This document shows, one piece after another, positions 1 to 9,972 of a stretch of 64,000 bases of DNA; positions within the stretch are counted from its first letter, which is position 1, and every line of letters starts with the position of its first letter. This DNA comes from Hyphomicrobiales bacterium. Lineage in GTDB: Bacteria; Pseudomonadota; Alphaproteobacteria; Rhizobiales; Beijerinckiaceae. The stretch covers positions 51,740 through 115,739 of the forward strand of contig JAIYCE010000037.1 of NCBI GenBank assembly GCA_027488155.1, read 5' to 3'. The notes under the pieces are model-generated. The model saw only the letters and a program-made list of their open reading frames with translations. It was not told the origin of the DNA and made no database searches. The translations under genes and the position numbers were made by a program.

Positions 1-229
1 CGTGCTTGGCGCGAGCAGCCGCAAGGCCGGCATCGATCGAGCCCTCGTCGGTCACATCGACCTTGCAGAAGAGGCCGCCAATCTCCCGCGCGACACTCTC
101 GCCGCGCTCCGCGTTCATGTCGAAGAGGGCCACTTTCGCGCCCTGTGCCGCGAGCATCCGCGCCGTGGCTTCCCCGAGCCCCGAGGCCCCGCCGGTCACA
201 ATGGCTGCAATCGTCTGGTCGATCTTCAT
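1..229 (-). CDS. SDR-family dehydrogenase, N-terminal part (runs off window)
   Basis: Only the first 76 codons lie in the window; the rest continues beyond base 1. The start ATG at 229 follows a GGGGAG ribosome-binding site. The N-terminus carries the Rossmann signature TGGASGLG (residues 12-19), followed by an acidic residue after the second beta strand (Asp37), which usually means NAD rather than NADP. The pattern resembles type-2 3-hydroxyacyl-CoA dehydrogenases of fatty-acid or isoleucine beta-oxidation. With the catalytic Ser/Tyr/Lys region missing, only the SDR fold is secure. It is divergent from the DUF1232 gene, 136 bases away. Confidence 0.8.
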   Translation of the reverse strand, partial: MKIDQTIAAIVTGGASGLGEATARMLAAQGAKVALFDMNAERGESVAREIGGLFCKVDVTDEGSIDAGLAAARAKH

Positions 230-365
230 GACGCACTCCCCCTGTTTTGCTCAGCTTAACCGGAACAGAAGCGCAAGTCGCCCCGCCAAAAGGCGGGACT
301 GCCACGATTCCGCCAAAGGAACCCGCTTTGATCATGCGACCGCGTGAGCGGAACGGGAGAAGACC

Positions 366-749
366 ATGGTCGAATTCGCTGGCGAGCCTTTGGGCCGCCC
401 CTTCACGAAGGACGAGATGGACGCGATGCGCCGCGAGGCACGCGACAGCGAAAGCCTGTTCACGCGCACGCGCGAAAGGTTGAAGAAGTTCGGCAGCCGC
501 ATCCCCTTCGCCGAAGATCTTCTGGCCGCGCTCTATTGCGCGCTCGATCCGGCGACAGACCGCAAGGTGAAGCTGATCCTATTTGGCGCAGCCGCCTATT
601 TTCTGATGCCGATGGACGCGATGCCGGATCTTTTCCCGATCATCGGCTTCACCGACGATGCCGCCGTGATTGCAGCAGCCATCGCCGCCGTGCGGTCGGG
701 CATCACCGACAGCCACCGCGACAAAGCGCGCGAAACGCTGAAGCGCTGA
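366..749 (+). CDS. DUF1232 (YkvA-like) small membrane protein
   Basis: 127 residues. The second half matches the DUF1232 pattern: a hydrophobic stretch from about residue 58 (LILFGAAAYFLMPMDAMPD) followed by the conserved PD..P..G..DD run and another hydrophobic helix. Such proteins are small, probably membrane-associated and of unknown biochemical role. The start follows a purine-rich GGGAGA site. It ends a few bases before the convergent quinone oxidoreductase gene, so it is likely a single-gene transcript. Family membership is clear; function is unknown. Confidence 0.8.
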   Translation: MVEFAGEPLGRPFTKDEMDAMRREARDSESLFTRTRERLKKFGSRIPFAEDLLAALYCALDPATDRKVKLILFGAAAYFLMPMDAMPDLFPIIGFTDDAAVIAAAIAAVRSGITDSHRDKARETLKR

Positions 750-755
750 GCCGCA

Positions 756-1730
756 TCACATCCTGACGAGAATTTTGCCTTTGGCCTGCCGCGCAGCGAT
801 GCGGGCGATGGCCTCTTGCGCCTGATCGAGCGCAACGATCTCATCCGCTTCGTCGCGGATTTTTCCTTCAGCCGTCCAGCGCAGCAATTGCGCATTGTTG
901 GCGGCGTTCGCCTCCGGCTCCTTCTCCGCAAATGCACCCCAGAACACGCCACGAATGTCGCAGCCTTTCAGGAGCGTCAGATTAAGCGGAATCTTCGGGA
1001 TCGTGCCCGACGCAAAACCGATAACGAGAAAGCGGCCCTTCCACGCAATTGCGCGCAAAGCGAGCTCCGCCAAATCGCCGCCGACCGGATCGTAGATCAC
1101 ATCGGCACCTTGCCCATCGGTGAGGCGTTTCAAACCATCGCGCAGATTTTCTTGCGTGTAATCGAGCAGCGCATCCGCGCCGGACGCTTGCGCTAGCGCG
1201 AGCTTGTCAGCCGATGACGCACACGCAATCACCTTTGCACCAAGCAATTTTCCGAGTTTAACCGCCGCAAGGCCAGCACCACCCGCAGCACCCAAAACGA
1301 CGAGCGTTTCGCCCGCTTGCAATGCGCCGCGATCCTTCAACGCATGCAGCGATGTGCCATAGGTCACAAGCAAACCGGCGGCATCAGCATCGCTCACACC
1401 ATCGGGAATACGCACGATCCTGTTGGCAGAAACCGCAACATGGGAGCGGCACGCGCCGTAAGTGACATAGGCTGCAACGCGATCCCCGACCGCAAAACCC
1501 GCAACGCGCGATCCCAGTGCGGCAATGGTACCCGCCAATTCACCGCCCGGCGAGAACGGCGGTTCAGGCTTGAATTGATATTGACCGCGAATGATCAGCG
1601 TGTCGAAAAAATTCAACCCGCAATGGCTGACGGCCACGACAACTTCATCGGGCGCTGGAACGGGATCGGGCAAAGTCTCGACACTAAGCGAATCGAGGCC
1701 TGTCAGTGCATTACAAATCAAGGCACGCAT
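756..1730 (-). CDS. Zinc-independent NADPH:quinone oxidoreductase (MDR family)
   Basis: 324 residues, the normal length for QOR-type medium-chain reductases. The N-terminal GroES-like catalytic domain lacks the structural-zinc cysteine cluster. The nucleotide-binding domain carries the QOR-type glycine motif GAAGGAG near residues 147-153. The family reduces quinones or enones with NADPH, often under oxidative stress. Its ATG shares one base with the stop of the upstream ECF sigma gene (TGATG), so the two are translationally coupled and the enzyme may act in the sigma factor's stress response. The physiological substrate cannot be told from sequence. Confidence 0.88.
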   Translation of the reverse strand: MRALICNALTGLDSLSVETLPDPVPAPDEVVVAVSHCGLNFFDTLIIRGQYQFKPEPPFSPGGELAGTIAALGSRVAGFAVGDRVAAYVTYGACRSHVAVSANRIVRIPDGVSDADAAGLLVTYGTSLHALKDRGALQAGETLVVLGAAGGAGLAAVKLGKLLGAKVIACASSADKLALAQASGADALLDYTQENLRDGLKRLTDGQGADVIYDPVGGDLAELALRAIAWKGRFLVIGFASGTIPKIPLNLTLLKGCDIRGVFWGAFAEKEPEANAANNAQLLRWTAEGKIRDEADEIVALDQAQEAIARIAARQAKGKILVRM

Positions 1731-2386
1731 CAGGACGCCTCCACCACACCCACGGCTTCGAGATTGCGGCGGAGCCGCGTGAACGCCAAACGGATACGGC
1801 TCTTCACCGTGCCGAGCGGCAGTCCGGTCTTTTGGGCGATGTCGCTGTGAGACAACCCATCGAAAAAGGCGAGGCGCACAAGCGCGAGCTGCTCTTCCGG
1901 TAGTGCCGTTAAAGCATCGCGTACACGACCCTCACGATCCTGCATATCAATTGCGCGATCGAAATCTGGTGTCTCCGACGGTTCGAAGGCGGGCTCGAGC
2001 GGATCGACGAAATCGACCTTGTCGCGCCGCAGAAGATCGATCCGCCGGTTCCGTGCAATCCGATAAAGCCAGGTCGTGACTGAGGATTTCGAAGCGTCGA
2101 ACAATTCCGCCTTGCGCCATAATGTCACCATGACGTCCTGCGTGACCTCTTCCGCTGTGCCGGAATCGGCCCCCGAACGGATCAGCCAGGCCTCAAGGCG
2201 GGGCGCAAAATGGTCGAACAGGCGCGCAAAGGCATCCCGGTCGCGCGAGCGCGCAACCGCGTGGACCCATGCCGCGAGATCGGAATTGCCGACCAAAGCT
2301 TCAAATCCTCGTCGATACCAATGGACAACCTGTCCCGGAACGAAGAACGAAGCCTCCGTCGGTGTCGGGAATGTGGCACGCCGCAT
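1730..2386 (-). CDS. ECF-family RNA polymerase sigma factor
   Basis: 218 residues. Sigma region 2 spans about residues 54-122, including the -10-recognition part around TWLYRIARNRRIDLLRR. Region 4 spans about 155-208 and contains the helix-turn-helix (LSHSDIAQKTGLPLGTVKSR). An acidic spacer separates them. The ATG at 2386 has an AGGA site just upstream. The protein resembles the RpoE/ChrR-type group that answers oxidative or singlet-oxygen stress, but no ChrR-like anti-sigma gene lies next to it. Instead the reading frame ends directly on the start of the quinone oxidoreductase. Group assignment is my inference; the ECF call is secure. Confidence 0.9.
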   Translation of the reverse strand: MRRATFPTPTEASFFVPGQVVHWYRRGFEALVGNSDLAAWVHAVARSRDRDAFARLFDHFAPRLEAWLIRSGADSGTAEEVTQDVMVTLWRKAELFDASKSSVTTWLYRIARNRRIDLLRRDKVDFVDPLEPAFEPSETPDFDRAIDMQDREGRVRDALTALPEEQLALVRLAFFDGLSHSDIAQKTGLPLGTVKSRIRLAFTRLRRNLEAVGVVEAS

Positions 2387-2570
2387 TCGTCCTGAAAACC
2401 TTACACAAGACCAACCCTCTTCTGACGCCGAAAAATGTGGAAACCGGGCGCAGGGTTAGCGGATCTTTAACGGTGCCGGCCCAGGGTGTTTGCAACCCGG
2501 CATCCGGTTCGCTATCGGTGACGGGCCCATTGGTATGGGCAGGGGGCGGGTCCCGGAGTAAAGTGACGCG

Positions 2571-3170
2571 ATGATTCGAAGCTTCCTTTCACGCGGCGCG
2601 CTCGCCGCAAGCGTCTTGTGCGCCCTCGCAGCCCCCGCTTTGGCCCAGCAGAGCAAGCCAGCCGCCAAGCCGGCTGCCGCTCCGGCTAAGCCCGCGCCGG
2701 GTGCAAAACCTGCTGCTGCGCCTGCCACGCAGGGTCCGGTCCAACTCGCGACCTATGGCGATTGGGGCGTCTATGCCTCCGATACTGCCAATGGCCGCGT
2801 CTGCTACGCGCTGAGCCAACCTAAGGAGCGCCTGCCGAAGGATCTGAAGCGCGACCCGGGTTTCCTATTCATCTCGACCCGCCCGGCAGAGGGTGTGCGC
2901 AACGAGATCAGCATCATCACCGGCTTTCCGACCAAGGATAACGCCCCCGGCGACTTCGCCATTGGCAGCACCACCTACAAACTGGTGCATAAGGGCAATT
3001 CGGCCTGGTTGGGCAACCCGGCCCAGGACCCTGTCGCCATCGAGACGATGAAGAAGGGCTCGACCCTGACCACCAAGACCGTGTCGGGCAGAGGCAACGT
3101 CACCACCGACCGGTACAGCCTGAACGGCCTCGGGCAGGCGCTCGACCGGATCAAGAAAGAATGCCCCTAA
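2571..3170 (+). CDS. IalB-family (invasion-associated locus B) secreted protein
   Basis: 199 residues with a clear Sec signal peptide (cleavage likely after ALA, about residue 25). A low-complexity Ala/Pro/Lys linker covers about residues 26-58. The IalB-type domain starts at TYGDWGVYASD and contains two conserved-looking cysteines (one in RVCYAL, one in the final KKECP). The family is common in Hyphomicrobiales and named after the Bartonella invasion locus B protein. In free-living relatives its role is unknown. It is probably periplasmic or envelope-associated. It stands alone before rlmN, and the linker may let it span the peptidoglycan. Confidence 0.85.
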   Translation: MIRSFLSRGALAASVLCALAAPALAQQSKPAAKPAAAPAKPAPGAKPAAAPATQGPVQLATYGDWGVYASDTANGRVCYALSQPKERLPKDLKRDPGFLFISTRPAEGVRNEISIITGFPTKDNAPGDFAIGSTTYKLVHKGNSAWLGNPAQDPVAIETMKKGSTLTTKTVSGRGNVTTDRYSLNGLGQALDRIKKECP

Positions 3171-3257
3171 GCGGCCTGAATGCGGCCTCTGGGCGGCTGC
3201 GCTTGGCGCACCTCCCCCTTCCATGATAGGAACCCGGCCTTCCAGAAAGGCCGGACC

Positions 3258-4529
3258 ATGAGCATCGCCGAGAGCGCATCCGCACGCGCCGACGCCCCCT
3301 TCGTCGAAAAGACGCCCGAGATGATCGCCGCCACCTTGCGCGGCGACCAGCCATCGCTCGTCGGCCTTACGCGCGCCCAGCTCAAAGACGCGCTCGCCTC
3401 CATCGGCGTTCCCGAGCGCGAATTGAAGATGCGCGTCTCGCAGCTCTGGCACTGGATCTACCATCGCGGCGCGCGCGATTTCGCCGACATGCTGAACGTG
3501 TCGAAGCATTTGCGCGCCGATCTCGCCACACGCTTCACGCTGGACCGTCCCGAAGTTGTCTCCGAACAGATTTCTGTCGATGGCACGCGCAAATGGCTGA
3601 TCCGGATGCAGCCCGTCGGACCGCATGACAAGGGCGCCGAGATTGAGGCGGTTTATATCCCCGAAAGCGATCGCGGCACGCTGTGCGTCTCCTCGCAGGT
3701 CGGTTGCACGTTGACATGCTCGTTTTGCCACACTGGCACGCAACGTCTCGTGCGCAATCTCACCGCTGCCGAAATTGCTGCCCAGATCGTTGTGGCGCGC
3801 GACAGGCTCGGCGATTGGCCGGGCGCTGTACGGCCGACGGATGGGCTCGTACCCGATGCTGACCGCGCCGTTTCGAACATCGTGCTGATGGGCATGGGCG
3901 AACCGCTCTACAATTTCGAGAATGTGCGCGATGCGATGGAAGTCGTCACCGATGGCGAGGGGCTGTCGCTCTCCCGCCGCCGCATCACGCTATCGACATC
4001 GGGCGTCGTGCCGAACATCGTGCGCGCGGGCGAAGAGATTAATTCCATGCTGGCGATTTCGCTCCACGCCGTGCGCGACGATTTGCGCAATACGCTCGTA
4101 CCGCTCAACAAGAAATATCCGATCAAGGAATTGCTTGAAGCGTGCCGCAACTATCCCGGCCTGTCGAATGCTCGCCGCATTACCTTCGAATATGTGATGC
4201 TGAAAGGCGTCAACGATTCGGATGCCGATGCGCGCGAATTGGTGCGGCTCCTCAAAGGCATCCCGGCGAAGATCAATCTTATTCCATTCAACCCATGGCC
4301 CGGCACAAAATATGAGTGCTCGGACTGGGACCGCATTGAGGCGTTCTCCGAGATCGTCTTCCGCGCGGGCTATGCCTCACCGGTGCGTACACCGCGCGGC
4401 CGCGACATTCTCGCGGCCTGCGGCCAGCTCAAAAGCGAGACGGAAAAACTGCGTGCCCGCGCACGCCTGATGCTCGAAACGGGCATTGGCGCGGAGGGCG
4501 TCTACGCGGCAGGCGCTGGCGAGGAATAA
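3258..4529 (+). CDS. rlmN: Dual-specificity 23S rRNA/tRNA adenine-C2 methyltransferase RlmN
   Basis: 423 residues from the ATG at 3258, which has an AGAAAGG site upstream; the frame extends further upstream, but that stretch lacks family character. The radical-SAM motif CxxxCxxC is present as Cys150, Cys154 and Cys157, and the C-terminal catalytic cysteine lies in the ACGQL motif. RlmN methylates C2 of A2503 in 23S rRNA and A37 in some tRNAs, in the cytoplasm. It converges with tolB, leaving about 30 bases between the stops. The N-terminus is slightly longer than in E. coli, as is usual in alphaproteobacteria. Confidence 0.96.
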   Translation: MSIAESASARADAPFVEKTPEMIAATLRGDQPSLVGLTRAQLKDALASIGVPERELKMRVSQLWHWIYHRGARDFADMLNVSKHLRADLATRFTLDRPEVVSEQISVDGTRKWLIRMQPVGPHDKGAEIEAVYIPESDRGTLCVSSQVGCTLTCSFCHTGTQRLVRNLTAAEIAAQIVVARDRLGDWPGAVRPTDGLVPDADRAVSNIVLMGMGEPLYNFENVRDAMEVVTDGEGLSLSRRRITLSTSGVVPNIVRAGEEINSMLAISLHAVRDDLRNTLVPLNKKYPIKELLEACRNYPGLSNARRITFEYVMLKGVNDSDADARELVRLLKGIPAKINLIPFNPWPGTKYECSDWDRIEAFSEIVFRAGYASPVRTPRGRDILAACGQLKSETEKLRARARLMLETGIGAEGVYAAGAGEE

Positions 4530-4561
4530 ACCGCAACCATCACCGAATAAATGTCGTCGAC

Positions 4562-5926
4562 TTAATTCAGCAGCGGCGACCACGCAGGATCCGAACCGAA
4601 GCCTGGCGTTGGAATCGGCATCTCTACACGACCCGTGATATCGACCATGAACAGGCGCGGACCTGAATTGCCGCCCGCATCGCGGAAGAACATGAGATAC
4701 CGACCATTCGGCGCCCAAGTTGGTCCTTCATTATGAAAACCTTCCGTTAAAATGCGCTCGCCCGAACCATCCGGCTTCATGATGCCGATGGAGAAGGTAC
4801 CGCCCTTCTGACGCGTGAAGGCGATGTAATCACCGCGCGGCGACCATACTGGCGTTGAATAACGCCCTTCGCCAAACGAGATGCGCCGTGCAGCACCACC
4901 GCCCGCAGGCATCACATAAATTTGCTGCGTTCCGCCACGATCGCTTTCAAATACAATCTGGGAACCGTTCGGCGAATAGGACGGCGACGTATCGATGGCA
5001 TTGGCATCCGTGAGGCGTGTCGTAGTGCGCGAACGCAGATCCATGACGAAGAGATTGGATGACGCCCCTTGCGACAGCGACATGACGACCTTCTGCCCAT
5101 CCGGTGAGAACCGCGGCGAGAACGTCATGCCGGGGAAATTGCCAACCATTTCACGCTGGCCAGTTTCGATGTTGAGCAGATAGACTTTCGGATCGCCATT
5201 GCCGAAGGACATATAGGTCACATCCTGCGACGAGGGCGAGAAGCGCGGCGTCACGACGAGATCTTCACCACGCGTAAGATAGCGCACATTCGCACCATCG
5301 GAATCCATGATCGCGAGCTTCTTCACGCGCTTGTCCTTCGGACCCGTCTCATCCACGAAGACGATGCGCGAATCGAAAAAGCCCTTTTCACCAGTGAGAC
5401 GCGAATAGATGGCATCGGCGATGATATGGGCGACACGCCGCCAATTGTTCGGATCTGTAAAATATTGCTGACCAGTGAGTTGCTGACCTGCGAACACATC
5501 CCAAAGGCGAAACTCCGCTTTCAGGCGACCTGACGGATCGCGTACGATCTTGCCGGTCACAAGCGCCTGCGCATTGATCACTTTCCAAGAATCGAATTTC
5601 GGCGCGACATCAGGGTTCACCGCTTTTTCGATGAAGGCTGCTTTGTCGATGGGCAGAAAAACGCCGGAGCGTTTAAGGTCTGCCGTGATGACGGCGGCAA
5701 TGTTGCGCCCAAGTTCGGGATCGGTGCCGGTGAAATCGGCAATCGCAATCGGTAGTGGCTGGAACTGGCCACGATCGAGTGTGATAGCAATTTCAGCCCG
5801 CGCAATCGGCGCAGCGGCTGAAAATCCCGCAAGGCAGACCAGAGCGGAGAGAGCAAGAAACGCAAAACGATGGCGCATGGCAGTCGATATCCTGTCATGA
5901 AAAGCGGCAGAGAACGTTGTGATCAT
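4562..5926 (-). CDS. tolB: Tol-Pal system periplasmic beta-propeller protein TolB
   Basis: 454 residues from the ATG at 5926, which overlaps the tolA stop as ATGA and has GGGAG upstream. A second candidate start at 5878 gives a more compact signal peptide and also has an AGGA site. After the signal peptide come the N-terminal domain and then WD40-like propeller repeats with recurring S-P-D-G and F-E-S-D-R type motifs. TolB links the TolQRA motor to Pal at the outer membrane and is needed for outer-membrane constriction at division. No pal gene follows; the next gene is convergent rlmN. Confidence 0.95.
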   Translation of the reverse strand: MITTFSAAFHDRISTAMRHRFAFLALSALVCLAGFSAAAPIARAEIAITLDRGQFQPLPIAIADFTGTDPELGRNIAAVITADLKRSGVFLPIDKAAFIEKAVNPDVAPKFDSWKVINAQALVTGKIVRDPSGRLKAEFRLWDVFAGQQLTGQQYFTDPNNWRRVAHIIADAIYSRLTGEKGFFDSRIVFVDETGPKDKRVKKLAIMDSDGANVRYLTRGEDLVVTPRFSPSSQDVTYMSFGNGDPKVYLLNIETGQREMVGNFPGMTFSPRFSPDGQKVVMSLSQGASSNLFVMDLRSRTTTRLTDANAIDTSPSYSPNGSQIVFESDRGGTQQIYVMPAGGGAARRISFGEGRYSTPVWSPRGDYIAFTRQKGGTFSIGIMKPDGSGERILTEGFHNEGPTWAPNGRYLMFFRDAGGNSGPRLFMVDITGRVEMPIPTPGFGSDPAWSPLLN

Positions 5927-7050
5927 CCCAACATCTCCCGTGCGTCGAAGGTGATGCTCCAATCCTTCCAATCGTTGAAGAAGGGAGCGAATTGCTGTGG
6001 AATACGGAAAGGGGAACAGCGGCGAATAGCGCGCATGGCGCTTTCTGCAACAGGGCGGAACGCCGGATCGGACGAGCTGTTAACGAGCACAGGCTGTCCC
6101 TGCAATTCCCCACTTTGCGAGAGTTGCATTTTGACGATTGGCTTCACATTCTCAGCGCCTGCAAGCCCAGCGGGCGGGCTCCAACATTGCGCCAATTGCT
6201 CTTTCAACAACGCGCCCAATTGGTCGCGCTGACTAGGGTTGAGCTTAGAGCCAGTCGCATTGGCCGCACCCAGCGCCGCTGTGCGATTAACCTCAGCTGC
6301 CGCAGCAGCCTGTTGTTGCGGCTTTTCTTTCGACTCAAGCAATTTCTTGATGTCGTTCGGGTTGAATTGCGGCGCGTCTGGTTTTTTCTCAGCCTGTTTC
6401 TTCGCCTGCTCGGCGGCCATGGCCGCAAGCTTTTTGGCTTCCTCGGCCTTTTGCTTCGCTTCGGCTTCGGCTTTCGCTTTTGCAGCTGCGTCAGCCTTGG
6501 CTTTCGCTTCCGCTTTCGCCTTCGCGTCCGCCTCGGCCTTCTCCTTGGCTTCGGCTTCTTTCTTTGCCTTTTCGATCGCTTCCGCTTCAGCTTCGGCCTT
6601 GCGCGCTGCCGCTTCCGCTTTCGCTTTCGCCTCTTGCTGGACCGCCTTGGCCTTCGCTTCGGCTTCCGCCTGTTGCTTTTGCTGTTCGGCTTTTTCTGCT
6701 TCAGCCTTGGCCTTGTCCGGTTCAGGCTCAGGTGGGCGACTTGGCGGCACCGGAATGTCGCGCTTCGCGTCGGCGTTCTCGGGCTTCAATTCTTCTTGCT
6801 GCGCGACACGTTGTGCGCGCGGCTTCGGTGCTTCGACCTTTTGCGGCGGTGCGGTTTTCTCGCCCTTGGTCACGGTCGCAGGTTGCGCAAGATCGACAAC
6901 ATCGACCGGAATGGCTTCGGGGGCCTCTTCAAATTTCGGTGTGAAAGCGAAGGCAATCAGCGTCGAGAGCAAAAGACCGGCGTGCAGCATCCCCGAGACC
7001 GCCAGGCCCGGCTGGGACCAATCGATCTGGACAAGCGCGCGCCAATTCAT
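5923..7050 (-). CDS. tolA: Tol-Pal system protein TolA (also recognisable as TonB-like C-terminal protein)
   Basis: 375 residues with TolA architecture: a single N-terminal membrane helix (about residues 15-36), a Pro-rich segment, a long Ala/Lys/Glu helical domain (about 75-235, dominated by KAKAEA-type repeats), a short linker, and a C-terminal globular domain with [10 protein letters not shown]. TolA spans the periplasm and couples the TolQR proton motor to TolB/Pal. It overlaps tolR upstream and tolB downstream by four bases each, so the three are translationally coupled. The repetitive domain produces long meaningless frames on the other strand. Confidence 0.94.
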   Translation of the reverse strand: MNWRALVQIDWSQPGLAVSGMLHAGLLLSTLIAFAFTPKFEEAPEAIPVDVVDLAQPATVTKGEKTAPPQKVEAPKPRAQRVAQQEELKPENADAKRDIPVPPSRPPEPEPDKAKAEAEKAEQQKQQAEAEAKAKAVQQEAKAKAEAAARKAEAEAEAIEKAKKEAEAKEKAEADAKAKAEAKAKADAAAKAKAEAEAKQKAEEAKKLAAMAAEQAKKQAEKKPDAPQFNPNDIKKLLESKEKPQQQAAAAAEVNRTAALGAANATGSKLNPSQRDQLGALLKEQLAQCWSPPAGLAGAENVKPIVKMQLSQSGELQGQPVLVNSSSDPAFRPVAESAMRAIRRCSPFRIPQQFAPFFNDWKDWSITFDAREMLG

Positions 7051-7499
7051 TTTGCCGCTTCCGGCTCATTCACAAGGGCCACTTTGCGAAAACCACCGGC
7101 CGTGATCGCAGCCATCAACTCTGCCACACGGCCATAGGCGATCGTTTTATCGGCGCGCACATAAATGCGTTCGTCCGCGCCCGCCTTCGCCACCGCCTGC
7201 AATTTGACCGCAATGTCAGACAGCGCGATCGGCTCTTCCATGACATAGATTTTGCCATCCGCCTTGATCGAGATGGTGAGCGGCACCTTATCGATGTTAA
7301 GCGGCGCGGCTTTTGTTTGCGGCAAATCGAGCGGCACGCCGGTCGCGAGCAACGGAGCTGCCACCATGAAGATGATGAGCAGGACGAGCATGACGTCGAT
7401 GAACGGCGTCATGTTGATATCGGCGATGGGCGCGTGCTTGCGGCCGCCGCGTCGTCTGCGGCCTCCGCCTCTACCGCCCCCTGCCATGGACATGGCCAT
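7047..7499 (-). CDS. tolR: Tol-Pal system inner-membrane motor subunit TolR
   Basis: 150 residues of the ExbD/TolR family. A Gly/Arg-rich cytoplasmic start precedes the single membrane helix. The helix holds the essential protonatable Asp (Asp35 in TPFIDVMLVLLIIFMV), and a periplasmic domain of normal size follows. With TolQ it forms the proton channel that energises TolA. It sits between tolQ (12-base gap) and tolA (4-base overlap), confirming the assignment over ExbD. The glycine/arginine-rich N-terminus is longer than in E. coli. Confidence 0.95.
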   Translation of the reverse strand: MAMSMAGGGRGGGRRRRGGRKHAPIADINMTPFIDVMLVLLIIFMVAAPLLATGVPLDLPQTKAAPLNIDKVPLTISIKADGKIYVMEEPIALSDIAVKLQAVAKAGADERIYVRADKTIAYGRVAELMAAITAGGFRKVALVNEPEAAK

Positions 7500-7511
7500 C
7501 GGCTATCCTCC

Positions 7512-8231
7512 TCAGGCGGCGATGCGTTCGTCGATCTGGCGGGACAGGATGGCGGAAAACTCATCCGCATACGCCTCGAGCCGCGCCTGTTGCTTATTCG
7601 CTTCCGCCTGCAACTTGTTGTAGGCGATGACGGCAGGAATGGCGGCAAACAGGCCGATCGCTGTCGCAAACAAGGCTTCTGCGATGCCCGGTGCAACCAC
7701 CGCCAATGATGTGTTCTTCGACGCTGCAATCGAACGGAACGACGTCATGATGCCCCACACCGTGCCGAACAGACCGATAAAGGGCGACGCCGAGCCAATG
7801 GTGGCCAACACCAGCAATTTGGATTCGAACCGTTCGCGCTCGCGCTGGATCGTGACATCGAGCACTTTGTCGATCCGCTGACCGAGATTGGCGAAAGAGC
7901 GTCCCGGATTTTCAACCGCCCGCTTCCATTCGCGCATGGCCGCGACGAAAACCGCAGCCATTGCACCGGCAGGTCGATCGACCAGCATCTGATAGAGTTC
8001 TTCAAGCGATTGGCCAGACCAGAATACTTCCTCGAAGCGATCCATGGCCCGCTCGGAGCGGTGGAAGAACAGGCTCTTGTCGATGATGATGGCCCAAGAC
8101 CACACTGAGGCGGCCATCAAACCCAGCATCACGAATTTCACAACGAAATGCGCATGCCAGAACATGGACCAGAGGGTGATTTCGTTGCCTGCGGCGCCTA
8201 AGCCCGCCTGCACGACTTCGGTTCCGTTCAT
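7512..8231 (-). CDS. tolQ: Tol-Pal system proton channel TolQ
   Basis: 239 residues with the three membrane helices of the MotA/TolQ/ExbB family: one near residues 24-43, and two around 133-157 and 170-195 (LATIGSASPFIGLFGTVWGI, then GIAEALFATAIGLFAAIPAV). The GLFGTVWGI motif is characteristic of TolQ/ExbB. It is the motor stator of the Tol system and is active at the division site. It is first of the tight tolQRAB run. The 216 bases upstream, before the thioesterase gene, may hold a promoter, though I cannot identify one. Confidence 0.95.
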   Translation of the reverse strand: MNGTEVVQAGLGAAGNEITLWSMFWHAHFVVKFVMLGLMAASVWSWAIIIDKSLFFHRSERAMDRFEEVFWSGQSLEELYQMLVDRPAGAMAAVFVAAMREWKRAVENPGRSFANLGQRIDKVLDVTIQRERERFESKLLVLATIGSASPFIGLFGTVWGIMTSFRSIAASKNTSLAVVAPGIAEALFATAIGLFAAIPAVIAYNKLQAEANKQQARLEAYADEFSAILSRQIDERIAA

Positions 8232-8447
8232 ACGCCTGTCCCTTTCCGCGGGACCGACCTTGGATAAGGCGGCCCGGTTGAACGCATTCGCTGATGCTGG
8301 ATCTCGACCATCGGAATGGCGGCGAAATCCGGCGAAACAAGGGCGCTTTCAAGCCGAATCGACCCAAAACTCCCCGTTTTCGAGCAAGTGGACGTTTATG
8401 ATTAAGACCGCGTTAAGAATGCCCGAATTCAGGCCCAGCGTCGGAGT

Positions 8448-8870
8448 TCAGGAGGGGCCAAAGGCGGCGCGGAAACTATCCGGCAGGCGCGTCGGCCGCC
8501 CGTCTTTCAGGATCGCGACCACAACTTCGGCCGTGGTCAGCACCTCATCGCCGCGCAGAATGCGCTGACTCAGGATCATGGACGCGCCACGAAGCGTGGC
8601 AGGCGCGGTCTCGACGACCAGCTCGTCATCCATCAAAGCGGGCTTGATCCAATCGATCTCCATCCGCCGGACAACGAAATAGACGCCCGTTTCCCGATGA
8701 AGCTTTTGCTGGTCGATCCCGCAGGCGCGGATGAACTCGGTTCGCCCACGTTCCAAGAACCGGAGATAGGAGGCGTGATAGACGACGCCGGAAAAATCCG
8801 TGTCCTCATAATAGACGCGCAGGGGGAAGCTATGCTGGGTCAATTCAAAGTTCCAATCCCATCCGGCCAA
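8448..8870 (-). CDS. ybgC: Tol-Pal-associated acyl-CoA thioesterase YbgC
   Basis: 140 residues with a single hot-dog domain. The signature YEDTDFSGVVYHASYLRFLE is present; the second Asp (Asp25) corresponds to the catalytic Asp18 of E. coli YbgC. It hydrolyses acyl-CoA or acyl-ACP thioesters in the cytoplasm and is usually encoded with the tol genes; here it precedes tolQ by 216 bases. Its presence supports calling the following genes tol rather than exb. Confidence 0.93.
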   Translation of the reverse strand: MAGWDWNFELTQHSFPLRVYYEDTDFSGVVYHASYLRFLERGRTEFIRACGIDQQKLHRETGVYFVVRRMEIDWIKPALMDDELVVETAPATLRGASMILSQRILRGDEVLTTAEVVVAILKDGRPTRLPDSFRAAFGPS

Positions 8871-8922
8871 TCACACCTCACTCTGTGAAGGCCCACAAAG
8901 ACATCGCGAAGGGCCAGAGCCC

Positions 8923-9972
8923 TCACTCCTCCCCATCTGCAAACAACCCAAACTGCGCGCCAGCACTTGTCGGCACCGCAAGACCGAGATGTTTGAACGC
9001 CAGCGGCGTCAGCAGACGCCCGCGCGGCGTGCGTTGCAGAAAGCCCTGCTGCAAGAGATACGGCTCGATGATGTCTTCGATCGCATCGCGCGGTTCTGAC
9101 AGGGCCGCCGCGATGGTTTCGATCCCGACCGGCCCGCCGCCGAAATTTTCTGCAACCAGCGAGAGGTAACGCCGGTCCATCTGATCGAGCCCAACCGCAT
9201 CCACATCGAGCAGCGTCAAGGCGCGGTCGGCGATGATGCGCGTGACTTCGGCGGCATTGTCCACCACCGCGAAATCACGCACGCGGCGCAGAAGGCGGCC
9301 CGCAATGCGTGGCGTGCCGCGCGCACGGCGCGCAATCTCGTTGGCGCCTTCATCGCTCATGCCAATGCCGAGCACCCGCGCGCCGCGTTTGACGATGAAT
9401 TCCAATTCCTCAATCGTGTAGAAATTGAGTCGGATCGGAATGCCGAAACGATCGCGCAAAGGCGTGGTCAAAAGCCCCGCGCGCGTGGTCGCACCCACCA
9501 AAGTAAACTTGGCGAGATCGATTTTGACGGAACGCGCCGCAGGCCCTTCGCCAATGATGAGATCGAGCTGGAAATCCTCCATGGCCGGATAGAGAATTTC
9601 TTCCACCGCCGGATTGAGACGGTGAATTTCATCGATAAACAGAACGTCGCGCTCTTCGAGATTAGTCAACTGTGCGGCGAGATCGCCCGCTTTGGCAATC
9701 ACTGGCCCCGATGTCGAACGGAAATTCACGCCCAATTCACGCGCCACGATTTGCGCAAGCGTCGTCTTACCAAGACCGGGCGGCCCGACGAACAGCACAT
9801 GATCAAGTGCATCCTTACGGGTTTTCGCCGCTTCGATGAACACTTTGAGATTGGCGCGCGCCTGTTGCTGACCGACGAAATCGTCGAGCACCAAGGGGCG
9901 CAGTGAACGATCAAGATCGTCTTCGCGCGCTTCGGGCGTCATCAATCCGGGGCGGGACGGCTTGTCGTTCAT
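8923..9972 (-). CDS. ruvB: Holliday junction branch-migration ATPase RuvB
   Basis: 349 residues, normal length. AAA+ features are in order: Walker A GPPGLGKT (63-70), Walker B with LFIDEIHR (111-118), sensor 1 GATTRAG, the arginine-finger region PLRDRFG, and a C-terminal winged helix ([10 protein letters not shown]). RuvB hexamers drive Holliday-junction branch migration with RuvA. The start overlaps the ruvA stop by four bases (ATGA), so the pair is translationally coupled. Confidence 0.98.
   Translation of the reverse strand: MNDKPSRPGLMTPEAREDDLDRSLRPLVLDDFVGQQQARANLKVFIEAAKTRKDALDHVLFVGPPGLGKTTLAQIVARELGVNFRSTSGPVIAKAGDLAAQLTNLEERDVLFIDEIHRLNPAVEEILYPAMEDFQLDLIIGEGPAARSVKIDLAKFTLVGATTRAGLLTTPLRDRFGIPIRLNFYTIEELEFIVKRGARVLGIGMSDEGANEIARRARGTPRIAGRLLRRVRDFAVVDNAAEVTRIIADRALTLLDVDAVGLDQMDRRYLSLVAENFGGGPVGIETIAAALSEPRDAIEDIIEPYLLQQGFLQRTPRGRLLTPLAFKHLGLAVPTSAGAQFGLFADGEE

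Noticed and set aside
5992..7137. Long reading frames on the plus strand opposite tolA and tolR, including one of 381 codons
   Set aside because: They are antisense to the repetitive Ala/Lys/Glu coding of tolA. Their translations are low-complexity Leu/Arg/Phe or Ala/Ser/Phe runs without any domain, while tolA is a clear family match.
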